Shown one piece after another: positions 43,490 to 52,047 of a DNA stretch of 56,663 nt. The DNA is taken from the IMG/VR virus record IMGVR_UViG_3300023112_000017, positions 1 through 56,663 of that record; one strand, given 5' to 3'. This DNA is from a virus. How positions within the stretch are numbered: the stretch's first letter is position 1; every line of letters starts with the position of its first letter. The notes below the pieces were generated by a model. That model saw only the letters and a program-made list of their open reading frames with translations, was not told the DNA's origin and ran no database searches. The translations under genes were made by a program, and so were the position numbers.

Positions 43490-45883
43490 GTGGCGCAATC
43501 CCCATATAACACCCAGTATACCCCTAACGCCGTAAGCTCTAACTGGATGGTTAACACAGCCTACCAGATGGGCACCAACATGATGGGTATGTCTCAGTCT
43601 CCTGGCTTTGTTATGGGGCAGCGCCCTTCCGATACTATGTTTGTAGTTAACGGAGGAAGCCAACGCAATCAAAAGGCCCATGAAGACCTCGTGGGTCATA
43701 TCAACATAATAAATTCGCTACGTAATACAGGAGGAGAGGCTGGAAACATCGCCAGTACTGCAAGTGGTTACGATAACATGGCTAACTCTTACTTAAGCCA
43801 ATTTGATTTTGTAAAGCAGGCGACTGGGGGTAACCTCGACGAATTCTCTCGTAGGATGATTGGAGGAGCTACCAGCATTGCCGGTGGTGGTGACTTAACT
43901 AATGCACCTGGTGCTAATAGTTGGCAGAAGCAGATGGCATTCCACCAGCAGCATGTACAGCGGGCTAAAAGTTTTGGCAAGAGTATACTAGACTCAGCAT
44001 ACGTAGGTGGTGACGCTACAAAGGTTAACAAGAGCTTCACTAGAGGGTTTAAGATAGAAGAGGTCGCTGATGTAGTTAGCCAACTTGGTTACGAAGGCGG
44101 GGTAAGCTGGACAAACCGAGACGGCAGCAAAAGATCAGACGAGCAGAATAAAGACGTAGTAAGTCAGCGACTAGGTAAACTTGCGGCAGCTAGAAACGTC
44201 TTTGGAGAGGGTGACGTTAATTCCCTACAGCAGCAGACACAGCAACTACTCGGCTCCAGCCTAGGGTCTAACGATGATGCCTCCGGTAAAATACTACAGC
44301 AGATTTCTGCAGAGGCTAGAGTTCTTAATAAAGATGTTAAGAACATGGTCAAGTCTAGAGAGGTCATTAAGAACACTCTAGTATCGTTAAATAAAGCTAG
44401 AGACTCTCGCGGTGTCAACTTAACCTACGATGGTACAGGGTCTATTAGTGGTGATATGGAAGTCACTGCAAATGCTATTGGGTCGTTAGTAGATCATGCA
44501 ACAGCAGGTCTTCCAGGAAAGACGCAAGCAGCTATGTCACGTAACATGACTAGAACGCTTATTAAAGACGTCGACTCTGACGCAGGGCAGTTAGCTAAGC
44601 TAATGCAAGCCGGTATGATGTCCGGAGAAGTTAGTAAAGAGGACTATAACATATTCCAACAGGCCCAACGCTCCGGTAACACCCGAGGAGCTTCCGACAT
44701 AGCCAGACGTACTATTAAGGACGTTGATAAGATAATGTCAGATAAAGTCCTTTTCGAGAATACTATAGGGTGGATGAATGAAGGGGCGATTAAGAATCAG
44801 TTTGGAGGTAACGTTGCCGAATTCCAAAAAGCCAACGCAGGATACTCAACACAACGTGTTCGTAATATTGCGTTAGGAGGTTCCGCACAACAAGCCACTA
44901 GGATGCAGGAGATGGGCACCAAACGACGGCTCAATGATATGCGTAAAATTCGCAGAATTACTGGTGTCGAAGAAGATGAGTATACCGACGAGAATAAAAT
45001 AGCTGACTATAAAAAAGATTTAGCTATAGGCGCTGGGAACCAAGCCGAGAATGAGAAGACTATACAACGCCAGAAACATCAAAGAGGCGACCTAACAGAT
45101 GACCAACTAAAAGAAAAGCTTGCCGAGATAGATAGTACTCTTGCAGACGACTTAGTCTCTATCAAAGGGGTTTCCGGAGATAGCGTCTCAGACGTCAGAG
45201 GTGCTATTAGGTCCGGAAAGGTGGGTATATCTGAAGCACGGGCCGACAACATTTCCGATGTAGCAGACGCTGGGTTCACCAAGCGTCGGGCTAGGAAATA
45301 CTTTAAAAAGGTTCAAAAGTCTGGCAAGCTAGGCGCCTATACTCAGCTAGACAGTCTTGTAGCCCGCAAAGCTATATCAAAGGACCAGATGGCCGAGATA
45401 ATGGATATAGACGATAAAGAAGAACGTCAACAAAAGATCGAGGGTATTATAGGCGAACACTTCGGTGGAGACACTCGACAAGAGGATATATTTAGAAAAC
45501 AGACATCGGCAGAAGCAGGCCGCATGACTAACATGTATCTAAGAGACGTAACCCTAAGTGGGGACCGTGGCTTTATAGATCATAAAACATACGCCAGCAG
45601 GAATAAACTTTCCAACGCAGTAGGTAAACAGGCGGGCAAGAGTAAAGACATATCAGACGCCGCTACTGACGATATGAAAGCAAGCGAGAGTCTTGCTGGA
45701 GATAAGAATAATGCAGAAAAGATTCTTAGTGGTATACAAGAACTAGCCGCCGCAGTAACTGACGGCCAAAAAGCCAACCTCGACACCTACGGCGAAGGCG
45801 GTGTCCTGAAGGTTAAAATAATCAACCCTGAAGAAGTTAAGCCATCCGACCCACCTATGGTCGAAAGTGGCAGCGGCGGGTAA
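43490..45883 (+). CDS. Tape measure protein
   Basis: This 797-aa protein follows the chaperone pair. It is long, Ala/Ser/Lys/Asp-rich and predominantly helical over most of its length (~100-750), as tape measure proteins are, with a Gly/Asn/Met-rich N terminus (AYQMGTNMMGMSQSPGFVMG). The C terminus (LDTYGEGGVLKVKIINPEEV) is extended. Translation starts at GTG 43490, with GGAG nearby. There is no obvious peptidase or lysozyme domain inserted. If the usual rule of about 0.15 nm per residue applies, it would define a tail near 120 nm; that is an estimate from family knowledge, not a measurement. Confidence 0.75.
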   Translation: MAQSPYNTQYTPNAVSSNWMVNTAYQMGTNMMGMSQSPGFVMGQRPSDTMFVVNGGSQRNQKAHEDLVGHINIINSLRNTGGEAGNIASTASGYDNMANSYLSQFDFVKQATGGNLDEFSRRMIGGATSIAGGGDLTNAPGANSWQKQMAFHQQHVQRAKSFGKSILDSAYVGGDATKVNKSFTRGFKIEEVADVVSQLGYEGGVSWTNRDGSKRSDEQNKDVVSQRLGKLAAARNVFGEGDVNSLQQQTQQLLGSSLGSNDDASGKILQQISAEARVLNKDVKNMVKSREVIKNTLVSLNKARDSRGVNLTYDGTGSISGDMEVTANAIGSLVDHATAGLPGKTQAAMSRNMTRTLIKDVDSDAGQLAKLMQAGMMSGEVSKEDYNIFQQAQRSGNTRGASDIARRTIKDVDKIMSDKVLFENTIGWMNEGAIKNQFGGNVAEFQKANAGYSTQRVRNIALGGSAQQATRMQEMGTKRRLNDMRKIRRITGVEEDEYTDENKIADYKKDLAIGAGNQAENEKTIQRQKHQRGDLTDDQLKEKLAEIDSTLADDLVSIKGVSGDSVSDVRGAIRSGKVGISEARADNISDVADAGFTKRRARKYFKKVQKSGKLGAYTQLDSLVARKAISKDQMAEIMDIDDKEERQQKIEGIIGEHFGGDTRQEDIFRKQTSAEAGRMTNMYLRDVTLSGDRGFIDHKTYASRNKLSNAVGKQAGKSKDISDAATDDMKASESLAGDKNNAEKILSGIQELAAAVTDGQKANLDTYGEGGVLKVKIINPEEVKPSDPPMVESGSGG

Positions 45884-45893
45884 TGGAGGAATT

Positions 45894-46412
45894 ATGCCAG
45901 TAATATTTGGAACAGACGAGAGTAGCCCTAGAGGCTGCTTTATGGCTTTTACCTTTGACGGTGGTAACAGCAAAGGAGCATTGCTCACGTTACCAGGCGG
46001 TAACTTAATAACTAAGCAAGACCCTACTTGGCCGTTGATTGTAACATCAGTCAAAACAGAGTTTAAAGAGAACACTCAGTTCCTTAAATGTTTTAATGAC
46101 CGTATCTACACATACACCTTCGGAGGTGACGTAGGTATTATGTCTGTGAACTTTATGGGATTCATCGAAGGTGGTGTAGAGGCTGGCGGCGGTGGAGGCG
46201 GCGCAGGAGCTGGCCAAGGACCTTGGGAGATTATGATAGATGGGTATAACGAAGCCCGAGTTTCTAAGTCATTAGACTTTGCAGTCTTAACAGTAGGTAA
46301 GAAGTCTATACAAGGTCTTGTGGGATCATTAACTTCCACCACACAGTCGCCAGAGTATGGACTACAAGGTTTTGCGCTAACATTAGCATACCTGCCGGAG
46401 GCTAACCAATGA
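45894..46412 (+). CDS. Tube-like baseplate/hub adaptor protein
   Basis: I place the start at ATG 45894, which has a GGAGG site five bases upstream; the longer frame from 45867 lies inside the tape-measure gene. The 172-aa product is beta-rich, with the motif NDRIYTYTFGGDVGIMSVNF, which resembles the Y-x-Y-x-F-G-D element of proteins that initiate the tail tube on the baseplate. A poly-Gly loop (GGGGGGAGAG) lies in the middle. Position after the tape measure and before the hub supports a tube-initiator or hub-proximal role. Confidence 0.6.
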   Translation: MPVIFGTDESSPRGCFMAFTFDGGNSKGALLTLPGGNLITKQDPTWPLIVTSVKTEFKENTQFLKCFNDRIYTYTFGGDVGIMSVNFMGFIEGGVEAGGGGGGAGAGQGPWEIMIDGYNEARVSKSLDFAVLTVGKKSIQGLVGSLTSTTQSPEYGLQGFALTLAYLPEANQ

Positions 46413-46897
46413 TAAATCATGCAAGAACACTTTTATTAAATGCACAGATACCTAACAGCGAAATATACATACCAGAAACCTATGGTGCGATAACCATACC
46501 GTTGTATCTACAGCGGTTCAGGCAGCAGGCGTTAGGTGATGGTGAAAACTTACAAACCCTAGAGCCTACTGTAGACTCTTGGCTAGGGTTACTACATCAG
46601 GCAGATAGAGAATCATATGTCTTGGCTATAGATAAAAGAATTACCTATAAGCCGTTAGGACGTAAGAATATAAATAACAATAAAGTAAACCTAGCCTCTA
46701 AAATAAAAGCAACAGTGTTAAGCGCTAGCCCTTTAGCCGGCTCGGGTAAGTCAGGACTGTTCAAGTTAGTCCCAGGCTACACGAAGCAGTTAGAAGACTT
46801 AAAAGAGATATGGGACTCCAGCACTCGTGATGAGGACAGAGCCTGTGTAGCTGTCATTGGTTATATCTATCAGTTGGAAGGAATACGTAATGGCTGA
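46409..46897 (+). CDS. Probable baseplate protein, 162 aa
   Basis: The start overlaps the preceding stop (ATGATAA), and the end overlaps the hub gene by 8 bases. The protein is soluble, mixed alpha/beta, with a basic centre (LGRKNINNNKVNLASKIKAT). In contractile-tail gene order the position between tube initiator and hub usually holds a gp53/LysM-type or hub-accessory protein, but I see no clear LysM signature. The function is inferred from position alone. Confidence 0.55.
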   Translation: MINHARTLLLNAQIPNSEIYIPETYGAITIPLYLQRFRQQALGDGENLQTLEPTVDSWLGLLHQADRESYVLAIDKRITYKPLGRKNINNNKVNLASKIKATVLSASPLAGSGKSGLFKLVPGYTKQLEDLKEIWDSSTRDEDRACVAVIGYIYQLEGIRNG

Positions 46898-48758
46898 TTT
46901 TGTTGTTGAGAACCTTCAAGAAATGTATGAACTATCCTTGTCCGCCTCAGGAGACACCTCCGAGGTTACAGACGAGGCGCTAACTTATATGCGTAACGAG
47001 GTTGGTCCATATACTAATATAGACGGCTGGTCAGTACCAGTAGTTCCTATAGCTACAGCCCGTAGCCTTTTTGCTAGTGGGTCGGCAGTACCAGGCGTGG
47101 CTGTCAACGGAAGTGCGGGAACCCCAAAGAATAGCTCGGATTCCCAGAGTGGGTCTGAGAACAATGAAGCTAGCGATGATGTGTTCCAGTTCTTTAAAGA
47201 AAGTGCGGGAGACAACATAACGGTAACTATAGATGGAGACGACTACCCAGTAGCTGCTGTAGAGATGATTGCCACGCATAACGCCATACCATACTTTGTT
47301 TTAGTTATCGATGGCAAGCCTGTCAGCGGGTCTGACACAGGCAGCATAAGAAAACCCGACCTAGCAGAGATCCAAGAGGTGCGAGCATCTTTAAGTAAGT
47401 ATATCTATGACTATGAGCAGCCAGTATCCTTTAAGTTACAAGAGGGTAACCTCAACGGTGTTACCCAGACTATGGAAGTTAAGGAGTGGATAATCTCTGG
47501 AGTAGGTAGTACTCAGATGGGAGCTTCTGGTGGCTATGCTATCAGTATAACAGTTAGTCATCCACTTATCATGGCAGACGTCACCCATACGAACCTCTTC
47601 AATGCTAAGGACGTCAAAGAACCAGCTAAGATAGATGGCGGCTCTAACATTAAAGATAAAGTAGTTAAGACTCTAGAAAAATACCTAGAGACTGTAGGTA
47701 GTGACGTCTTGTCTGTAAAAGGCATAGAAAAGGCTGATTGGGAAAAGCTTAAAGGAAGAGTTAAAAGAGCGGTGTCTGCTCTAGACGATAAACTTGAATG
47801 GAATAATAAAGGCGGAGACGACCTGCCATTCTTTAAAGGGTCAGAGATAGACCTTACAGAAAAGCTTAGTAAGTACTTCGATACTGCCATCTGGCATGAG
47901 GTATTCAAGGCGACAGAGGGTAACCACAGTCCGTTAAACACTATAAAGGCTTTTACACAAGGACTTTACGGAGTAGGTATGGATGGTGGGTTTAATGATA
48001 AGCCTGTAATGCTTTCTCCTGAGGTACCATGGGGATTAGCTACTGCGACTATTTATGATGATGAGATAGCTCAGATATCCTTACCAGCGATAGACGACCT
48101 ACCGCTTGCTGGTTTAGTAATACCATACCCATCTAAGAAGGATGGAGCTACTTGGGACGTAGAAGCTCCTGGCCCTGACGGAGAGAACGAAAAAAGAAAA
48201 GATTCATGCGCGTTCTATATTGACCCAGCACTAGAAGGCCAAGTAGGTGCAATACCTTATGACTCCTTGCCAGGATGGTTACTATCTTACCCAGAGTTTG
48301 CAGTACAGGACTACGATAGATTTGACCCAGCAGACAGGAAGAATTATAGCATAGAGGCTCCTATCAGTACTGGAGACACCGATGATATTGCTGAGGACTT
48401 TGAGAAGGCTGCAAAAGTATGGGCCTTGAATAGGTTTAGAGAATACTTCGGAGTAGGCAAGACCTGCAACATAAGCACCAAGCTAAACATCGGAACTGAG
48501 TGGTCTAGCATCTATACTGGCGACAATGTAGAAGTTAAGAGTAGGCAGACAGGTAAAGCGTTATTCTACTTTAATGTTAAGGCTATTAAGCATATTGTAT
48601 CACCAAGTTCTAGTAAGGCCGGAACAGAATACTATGGTACACATGTAAGGCCACCAGAAGGATACCCGTCTGCTAAGATCACAGCAGGAGATGTCTCAGG
48701 AGGTATTCCTAACCTTCTATATAATGCTATAGCTAAATTTAATGTATCTGGAGATTAA
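46890..48758 (+). CDS. Probable baseplate hub protein (gp27/gpD-like)
   Basis: I start at ATG 46890, with GGAAGGAAT eight bases upstream, rather than at an in-frame ATG 33 bases earlier inside the previous gene. The 622-aa chain is beta-rich in its N-terminal and C-terminal parts (VEVKSRQTGKALFYFNVKAI near the end, typical of hub domains). A Ser/Asn/Gly-rich linker lies at ~75-100, and a helical charged insertion at ~265-320 (KVVKTLEKYLETVGSDVLSV). Hub proteins link tube, spike and wedges. The evidence is gene order, size and beta composition. Confidence 0.62.
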   Translation: MADFVVENLQEMYELSLSASGDTSEVTDEALTYMRNEVGPYTNIDGWSVPVVPIATARSLFASGSAVPGVAVNGSAGTPKNSSDSQSGSENNEASDDVFQFFKESAGDNITVTIDGDDYPVAAVEMIATHNAIPYFVLVIDGKPVSGSDTGSIRKPDLAEIQEVRASLSKYIYDYEQPVSFKLQEGNLNGVTQTMEVKEWIISGVGSTQMGASGGYAISITVSHPLIMADVTHTNLFNAKDVKEPAKIDGGSNIKDKVVKTLEKYLETVGSDVLSVKGIEKADWEKLKGRVKRAVSALDDKLEWNNKGGDDLPFFKGSEIDLTEKLSKYFDTAIWHEVFKATEGNHSPLNTIKAFTQGLYGVGMDGGFNDKPVMLSPEVPWGLATATIYDDEIAQISLPAIDDLPLAGLVIPYPSKKDGATWDVEAPGPDGENEKRKDSCAFYIDPALEGQVGAIPYDSLPGWLLSYPEFAVQDYDRFDPADRKNYSIEAPISTGDTDDIAEDFEKAAKVWALNRFREYFGVGKTCNISTKLNIGTEWSSIYTGDNVEVKSRQTGKALFYFNVKAIKHIVSPSSSKAGTEYYGTHVRPPEGYPSAKITAGDVSGGIPNLLYNAIAKFNVSGD

Positions 48759-48760
48759 TA

Positions 48761-49471
48761 ATGAGTGAAGTTGATAATGCGTATGCGACATGGCTAGAAG
48801 ATCCAAACCCAAGGTCAATGGCTGCAATTATAAAGGCGTTGAGTCCAGCTGTTAACTCTGAGATCCAACAGTTCAGCGGACCTAAACAATTACTAAGACA
48901 ACGTGCTAAACTACTTACAATCAAAGCAGTTAAGAACTATGACCCCACGTCTAAGGCAAAACTTAAGTCTTGGGTCGTCACTAACATGCAGCCTCTTAAG
49001 CGATATAACCGCGAACTAGGTAACGCTGTCCACGTACCCGAGCAAGCACAGCAGCAGGCAGCCCTTCTTAACAGAAGAGTTGAGGAGATCAAAGCGGAAA
49101 CAGGCGAAGAGCCTAATGACGGTCAACTGGCCGACGAGATAGGAATATCTACCGATCGAGTTAAAAACCTTAGAGCTATGTCTAAAGCCGTTGTTTATGA
49201 AGGCACGGTCAAAACAGATGCAGAGACAAACGTTTCAGACCTTGCAGTAGATAGCGGCAGGGACGGACGTATAGACGCAGCCGTCGATACTGTGTACAAT
49301 TCCTTAGACTCAAGAGACCAGATGATCTACGACCTAAAGACCGGTATAAACGCCGCTCCTGCGTTGGATAACCAAGGCGTAGCCAAGAGGTTAGGAGTGA
49401 GTCCTGGGCTGGTAAGTCAGCGTAGTGCTGATATAAGTAATAGGATACTGGAGGCAAGAGATCGTGTCTGA
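48761..49471 (+). CDS. Sigma-70-family-like protein inside tail cluster
   Basis: The 236-aa protein follows the architecture of sigma-70 factors. Residues ~45-86 resemble the end of region 2 (YDPTSKAKLKSWVVTNMQPL). Residues 91-137 match region 3 (VHVPEQAQQQAALLNRRVEE, then GEEPNDGQLADEIGISTDRV; bacterial consensus V-P...G-R-E-P-T-x-x-E-L-A-x-x-L-G-I-S-x-x-x-V). Residues ~175-235 match region 4 with its helix-turn-helix (LDSRDQMIYDLKTG, then GVAKRLGVSPGLVSQRSADI). Region 1 is absent and the -10-recognition part is shortened. It has no head tag. Location between hub and gp25-like genes is unusual. It may be a specificity factor for the phage polymerase, or a structural protein derived from a sigma factor. 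Confidence 0.85.
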   Translation: MSEVDNAYATWLEDPNPRSMAAIIKALSPAVNSEIQQFSGPKQLLRQRAKLLTIKAVKNYDPTSKAKLKSWVVTNMQPLKRYNRELGNAVHVPEQAQQQAALLNRRVEEIKAETGEEPNDGQLADEIGISTDRVKNLRAMSKAVVYEGTVKTDAETNVSDLAVDSGRDGRIDAAVDTVYNSLDSRDQMIYDLKTGINAAPALDNQGVAKRLGVSPGLVSQRSADISNRILEARDRV

Positions 49472-49880
49472 GATTAAGGATGTAGTAAAGTGGTTAAAGA
49501 AAGTCCATGAAGACAATGCCGACGCAGCTATGAATAAGTCTGTTAAGCGTTGGTCTACTAGTGACTACGATAGCTATTCTGCGTTACTTAACGAAGTGGC
49601 CGACTCTGATGACCTTAGTGAGAAACTTGCAAAGAGCATTACAGAAGCCATCGATGGTAGCGGCGGCAGAGACTTCGCCAAGAATAATGCACAAGAACTG
49701 TCTCTCCAAGTTGTTAATGCTATCAAAGGATCTTTACGACGTAAGTTTGTACACGATACAGAAGATAAAGAGTTTGCCAGCATAAATTTTCAAAGGTATG
49801 CTGTAAACGAGCGTAAGGAAGCTGTAGTTATTTTAGAAAGATTAGAAGCATGGGCTGAGCAGGCTCTCGGAGGTGGCTAA
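49464..49880 (+). CDS. Unrecognised helical protein in baseplate cluster
   Basis: This 138-aa, mostly helical, charged protein overlaps the sigma-like gene by 8 bases and the gp25-like gene by one. It has no membrane segment, no Cys and no recognised motif. Tight overlap with the sigma-like gene suggests co-translation and perhaps a partner role. A small baseplate or chaperone function is equally possible. Confidence 0.6.
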   Translation: MSEIKDVVKWLKKVHEDNADAAMNKSVKRWSTSDYDSYSALLNEVADSDDLSEKLAKSITEAIDGSGGRDFAKNNAQELSLQVVNAIKGSLRRKFVHDTEDKEFASINFQRYAVNERKEAVVILERLEAWAEQALGGG

Positions 49881-50368
49881 TGCCCGTTGCTATTACGACA
49901 GACTATAGTGGAAGAACCGTAGATCTAGAATCTTTACAGACCGCAGACGGAACTGTAGGGGTTAGGGAGCTAAGTCTTTCTGTTAGAGACAATAACCTTT
50001 CTAGGAGAATCACTGGTATCCAGAAACTTGCACAGCGGTATGCTACCTTATTCCTCACACAAAAAGGTTCTGTAGGCTTCTCAGCAGGGCAGGGTTCTGA
50101 CTTTATAGAACCAGCGACGACAGGGCAGATAGCCAATGGCGCGAACTTAACACATTTTTTTAACATAGCTAACTTTCAAACAACGAGGCAGATGCGGCTA
50201 GACGACGTTGATCCAGCTTTTGGTGACACGCCTCCAGATGATGAGCGTATACAAACTGCAACCCTCATTGACTTTGAAGTCGATAAATTCCAAGGACGAA
50301 TTTACCTTAAGGTTAGATTAACAAGTTTGGCTGGAGACGATTATGTATACGTTCTCCCTGCTATTTAA
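49880..50368 (+). CDS. Baseplate wedge protein, gp25/W-like
   Basis: This 162-aa protein contains a helix followed by LAQRYATLFLTQKGSVGFSA and GQGSDF. That fits the signature of the gp25-like lysozyme-fold wedge family (helix, L-x-T-x-x-G-E-x, then G-S). The N-terminal ~50 residues extend beyond the usual length of about 110-130 residues. It lies directly upstream of the baseplate J-like gene, the standard gp25-gpJ order in contractile tails. It overlaps the previous stop (TAATG). Confidence 0.68.
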   Translation: MPVAITTDYSGRTVDLESLQTADGTVGVRELSLSVRDNNLSRRITGIQKLAQRYATLFLTQKGSVGFSAGQGSDFIEPATTGQIANGANLTHFFNIANFQTTRQMRLDDVDPAFGDTPPDDERIQTATLIDFEVDKFQGRIYLKVRLTSLAGDDYVYVLPAI

Positions 50369-50379
50369 GGAGGCCTGAT

Positions 50380-52044
50380 ATGGCAATAGATAGAAATTTA
50401 AGCGACGTCAATCAAGATGACTTCGATGCTGCAGAAGCTAAACTCATCGCAGCTATAAGGGAATATAACCCCTCAGTAGACTTAAGAGTAGGTACTGCCC
50501 TGCGTGATTTATTAGTGAGACAATCGTCTCTACTTAACGCTTATAATGAGAAACTTAACGAAGACCTGCGTAACAGTCAGTCTTTACTAGCGGTTAGTGA
50601 GAACCCAGACTTAGCAGATGATGATGTAATTGCTGGAATACTTTCTAACATCAATGTAGTCCGACGAGATGGATCACCTGCGTCTGGGTTGGTAATTGTT
50701 ACAGTACCTAACGAAGAGCGGTTTATTGTTCCAGAGGGATACACCTTTACTACTTCAGGCGGGGTTGCGTATGCTACTACTCAAGCCTACAGAGCTAGAC
50801 CCTCTGCAGTATTTACTGCCGGACTAGACGAGTTATTAATAACAGCACACACTACTGACGCACTGTTGGGGAGCTTCTATGTTATAATACCTGTAGTCGC
50901 CACCACCACAGGTTCTAACACTAATATAAGTTCTGGCATAGCCATGACAGTGACAGAAGCTCTCGTAGTAGGGCTTACCAGTCAAGAGTCATATAACAAC
51001 TTCACAGGCGGAGCTGATCAAGAGTCTATTGATGAACTCTTGGCCCGAGTACCGACAGCCCTAGGGCAGAAGTCCATGGAGTCGCAACAGTCGATAGGCT
51101 CAGTTCTTCAAGGACAATTCCCGTCTGTCAGGGAGGTATCTGCAGTAGGCTTTGGTTTCGAAGCCCAACTTAGAGACAAACATAATATCTTCGGATCTGC
51201 TATGGGTGGCAAGGTTGATATCTATGTAAGACCATCTACAGCTCCAGAGACTCTCACAATACTAGCTACGGCTACTAAAGTTTCAGATGGTGTTTATAGC
51301 GTAACACTTACACCAGATGTTGCAGCAGGTATACAATTTATAAGATCTGTAACGTCACCAGATGTTATTACCCCGGCAACCCCTTTAACAGACCAGCTAC
51401 CTGTAATCGGTTCTTACCCATTTACATTCAGCAGAGGTTCTGCCGGTATGGATAGCAGCTACCACGACTTTGACGTTAATAACCTTTCTGTAGAAACGGC
51501 ATATAGCGCCTATCAGACTGTGACTCTAGTCGTTACCGATATACCAGCCATAGTCGAAGACGGTCAGTCAGTATGGCCAGATACCTTGACTCTTAAGGTC
51601 GAAGCATACGTTGCTAAGCTTATTAGAGAGATACAGTCCTATGTAGACAGTGAAGTAGTTAGAAACTTGAAAGCCGATCATGTAGTACGTTCTTTCGTAC
51701 CAGTGATGGTATCGTTAACAGCTACACTCAATGAATCCCCAGGAGAGACTCTGGACACGACTGCGATAAGACAGGCGGTTGTGGACTACATTAATTCTAA
51801 AACATTTGGAGAGATTGTCACACCATCACAGATTGATAGTGTGTTACACACCTTTCCTATCGTTACCGTTAAAAGCCTAGAGCTGTCCGCCGTGACTGTA
51901 GACGCTGCTAATAACATCATACCTATTGCAGGGCCTACTCTAGATATTAGTGATGTATCGGTTCCGGAATATTTGTTAAACGGTACGACTGCTATGTTCA
52001 GCGCGGACATACGGGATATATTCATTACCACAACGGAGTCTTAA
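50380..52044 (+). CDS. Baseplate J-like (gp6-type) wedge protein
   Basis: The 554-aa protein has the N-terminal helical region of the gp6/J family (YNPSVDLRVGTALRDLLVRQ). A beta-rich central domain follows, with a typical segment (PASGLVIVTVPNEERFIVPE, then GGVAYATTQAYRARPSA) and FTGGADQESIDELLARVPTA, a family hallmark. The C-terminal domain contains TLTLKVEAYVAKLIREIQSY. These proteins form the wedge ring that triggers sheath contraction. It starts 11 bases after the gp25-like gene with a good AAGGAGG site. Assignment is firm from motifs and order. Confidence 0.85.
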   Translation: MAIDRNLSDVNQDDFDAAEAKLIAAIREYNPSVDLRVGTALRDLLVRQSSLLNAYNEKLNEDLRNSQSLLAVSENPDLADDDVIAGILSNINVVRRDGSPASGLVIVTVPNEERFIVPEGYTFTTSGGVAYATTQAYRARPSAVFTAGLDELLITAHTTDALLGSFYVIIPVVATTTGSNTNISSGIAMTVTEALVVGLTSQESYNNFTGGADQESIDELLARVPTALGQKSMESQQSIGSVLQGQFPSVREVSAVGFGFEAQLRDKHNIFGSAMGGKVDIYVRPSTAPETLTILATATKVSDGVYSVTLTPDVAAGIQFIRSVTSPDVITPATPLTDQLPVIGSYPFTFSRGSAGMDSSYHDFDVNNLSVETAYSAYQTVTLVVTDIPAIVEDGQSVWPDTLTLKVEAYVAKLIREIQSYVDSEVVRNLKADHVVRSFVPVMVSLTATLNESPGETLDTTAIRQAVVDYINSKTFGEIVTPSQIDSVLHTFPIVTVKSLELSAVTVDAANNIIPIAGPTLDISDVSVPEYLLNGTTAMFSADIRDIFITTTES

Positions 52045-52047
52045 TAA

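Noticed and set aside
45867-45893. Upstream in-frame ATG of the tube-like baseplate protein
   Set aside because: It overlaps the tape-measure 3' end without a ribosome-binding site; ATG 45894 has GGAGG five bases upstream.
46857-46889. Upstream in-frame ATG extending the hub protein by 11 residues
   Set aside because: It lies inside the previous gene without a ribosome-binding site, while ATG 46890 has a good one at proper spacing.
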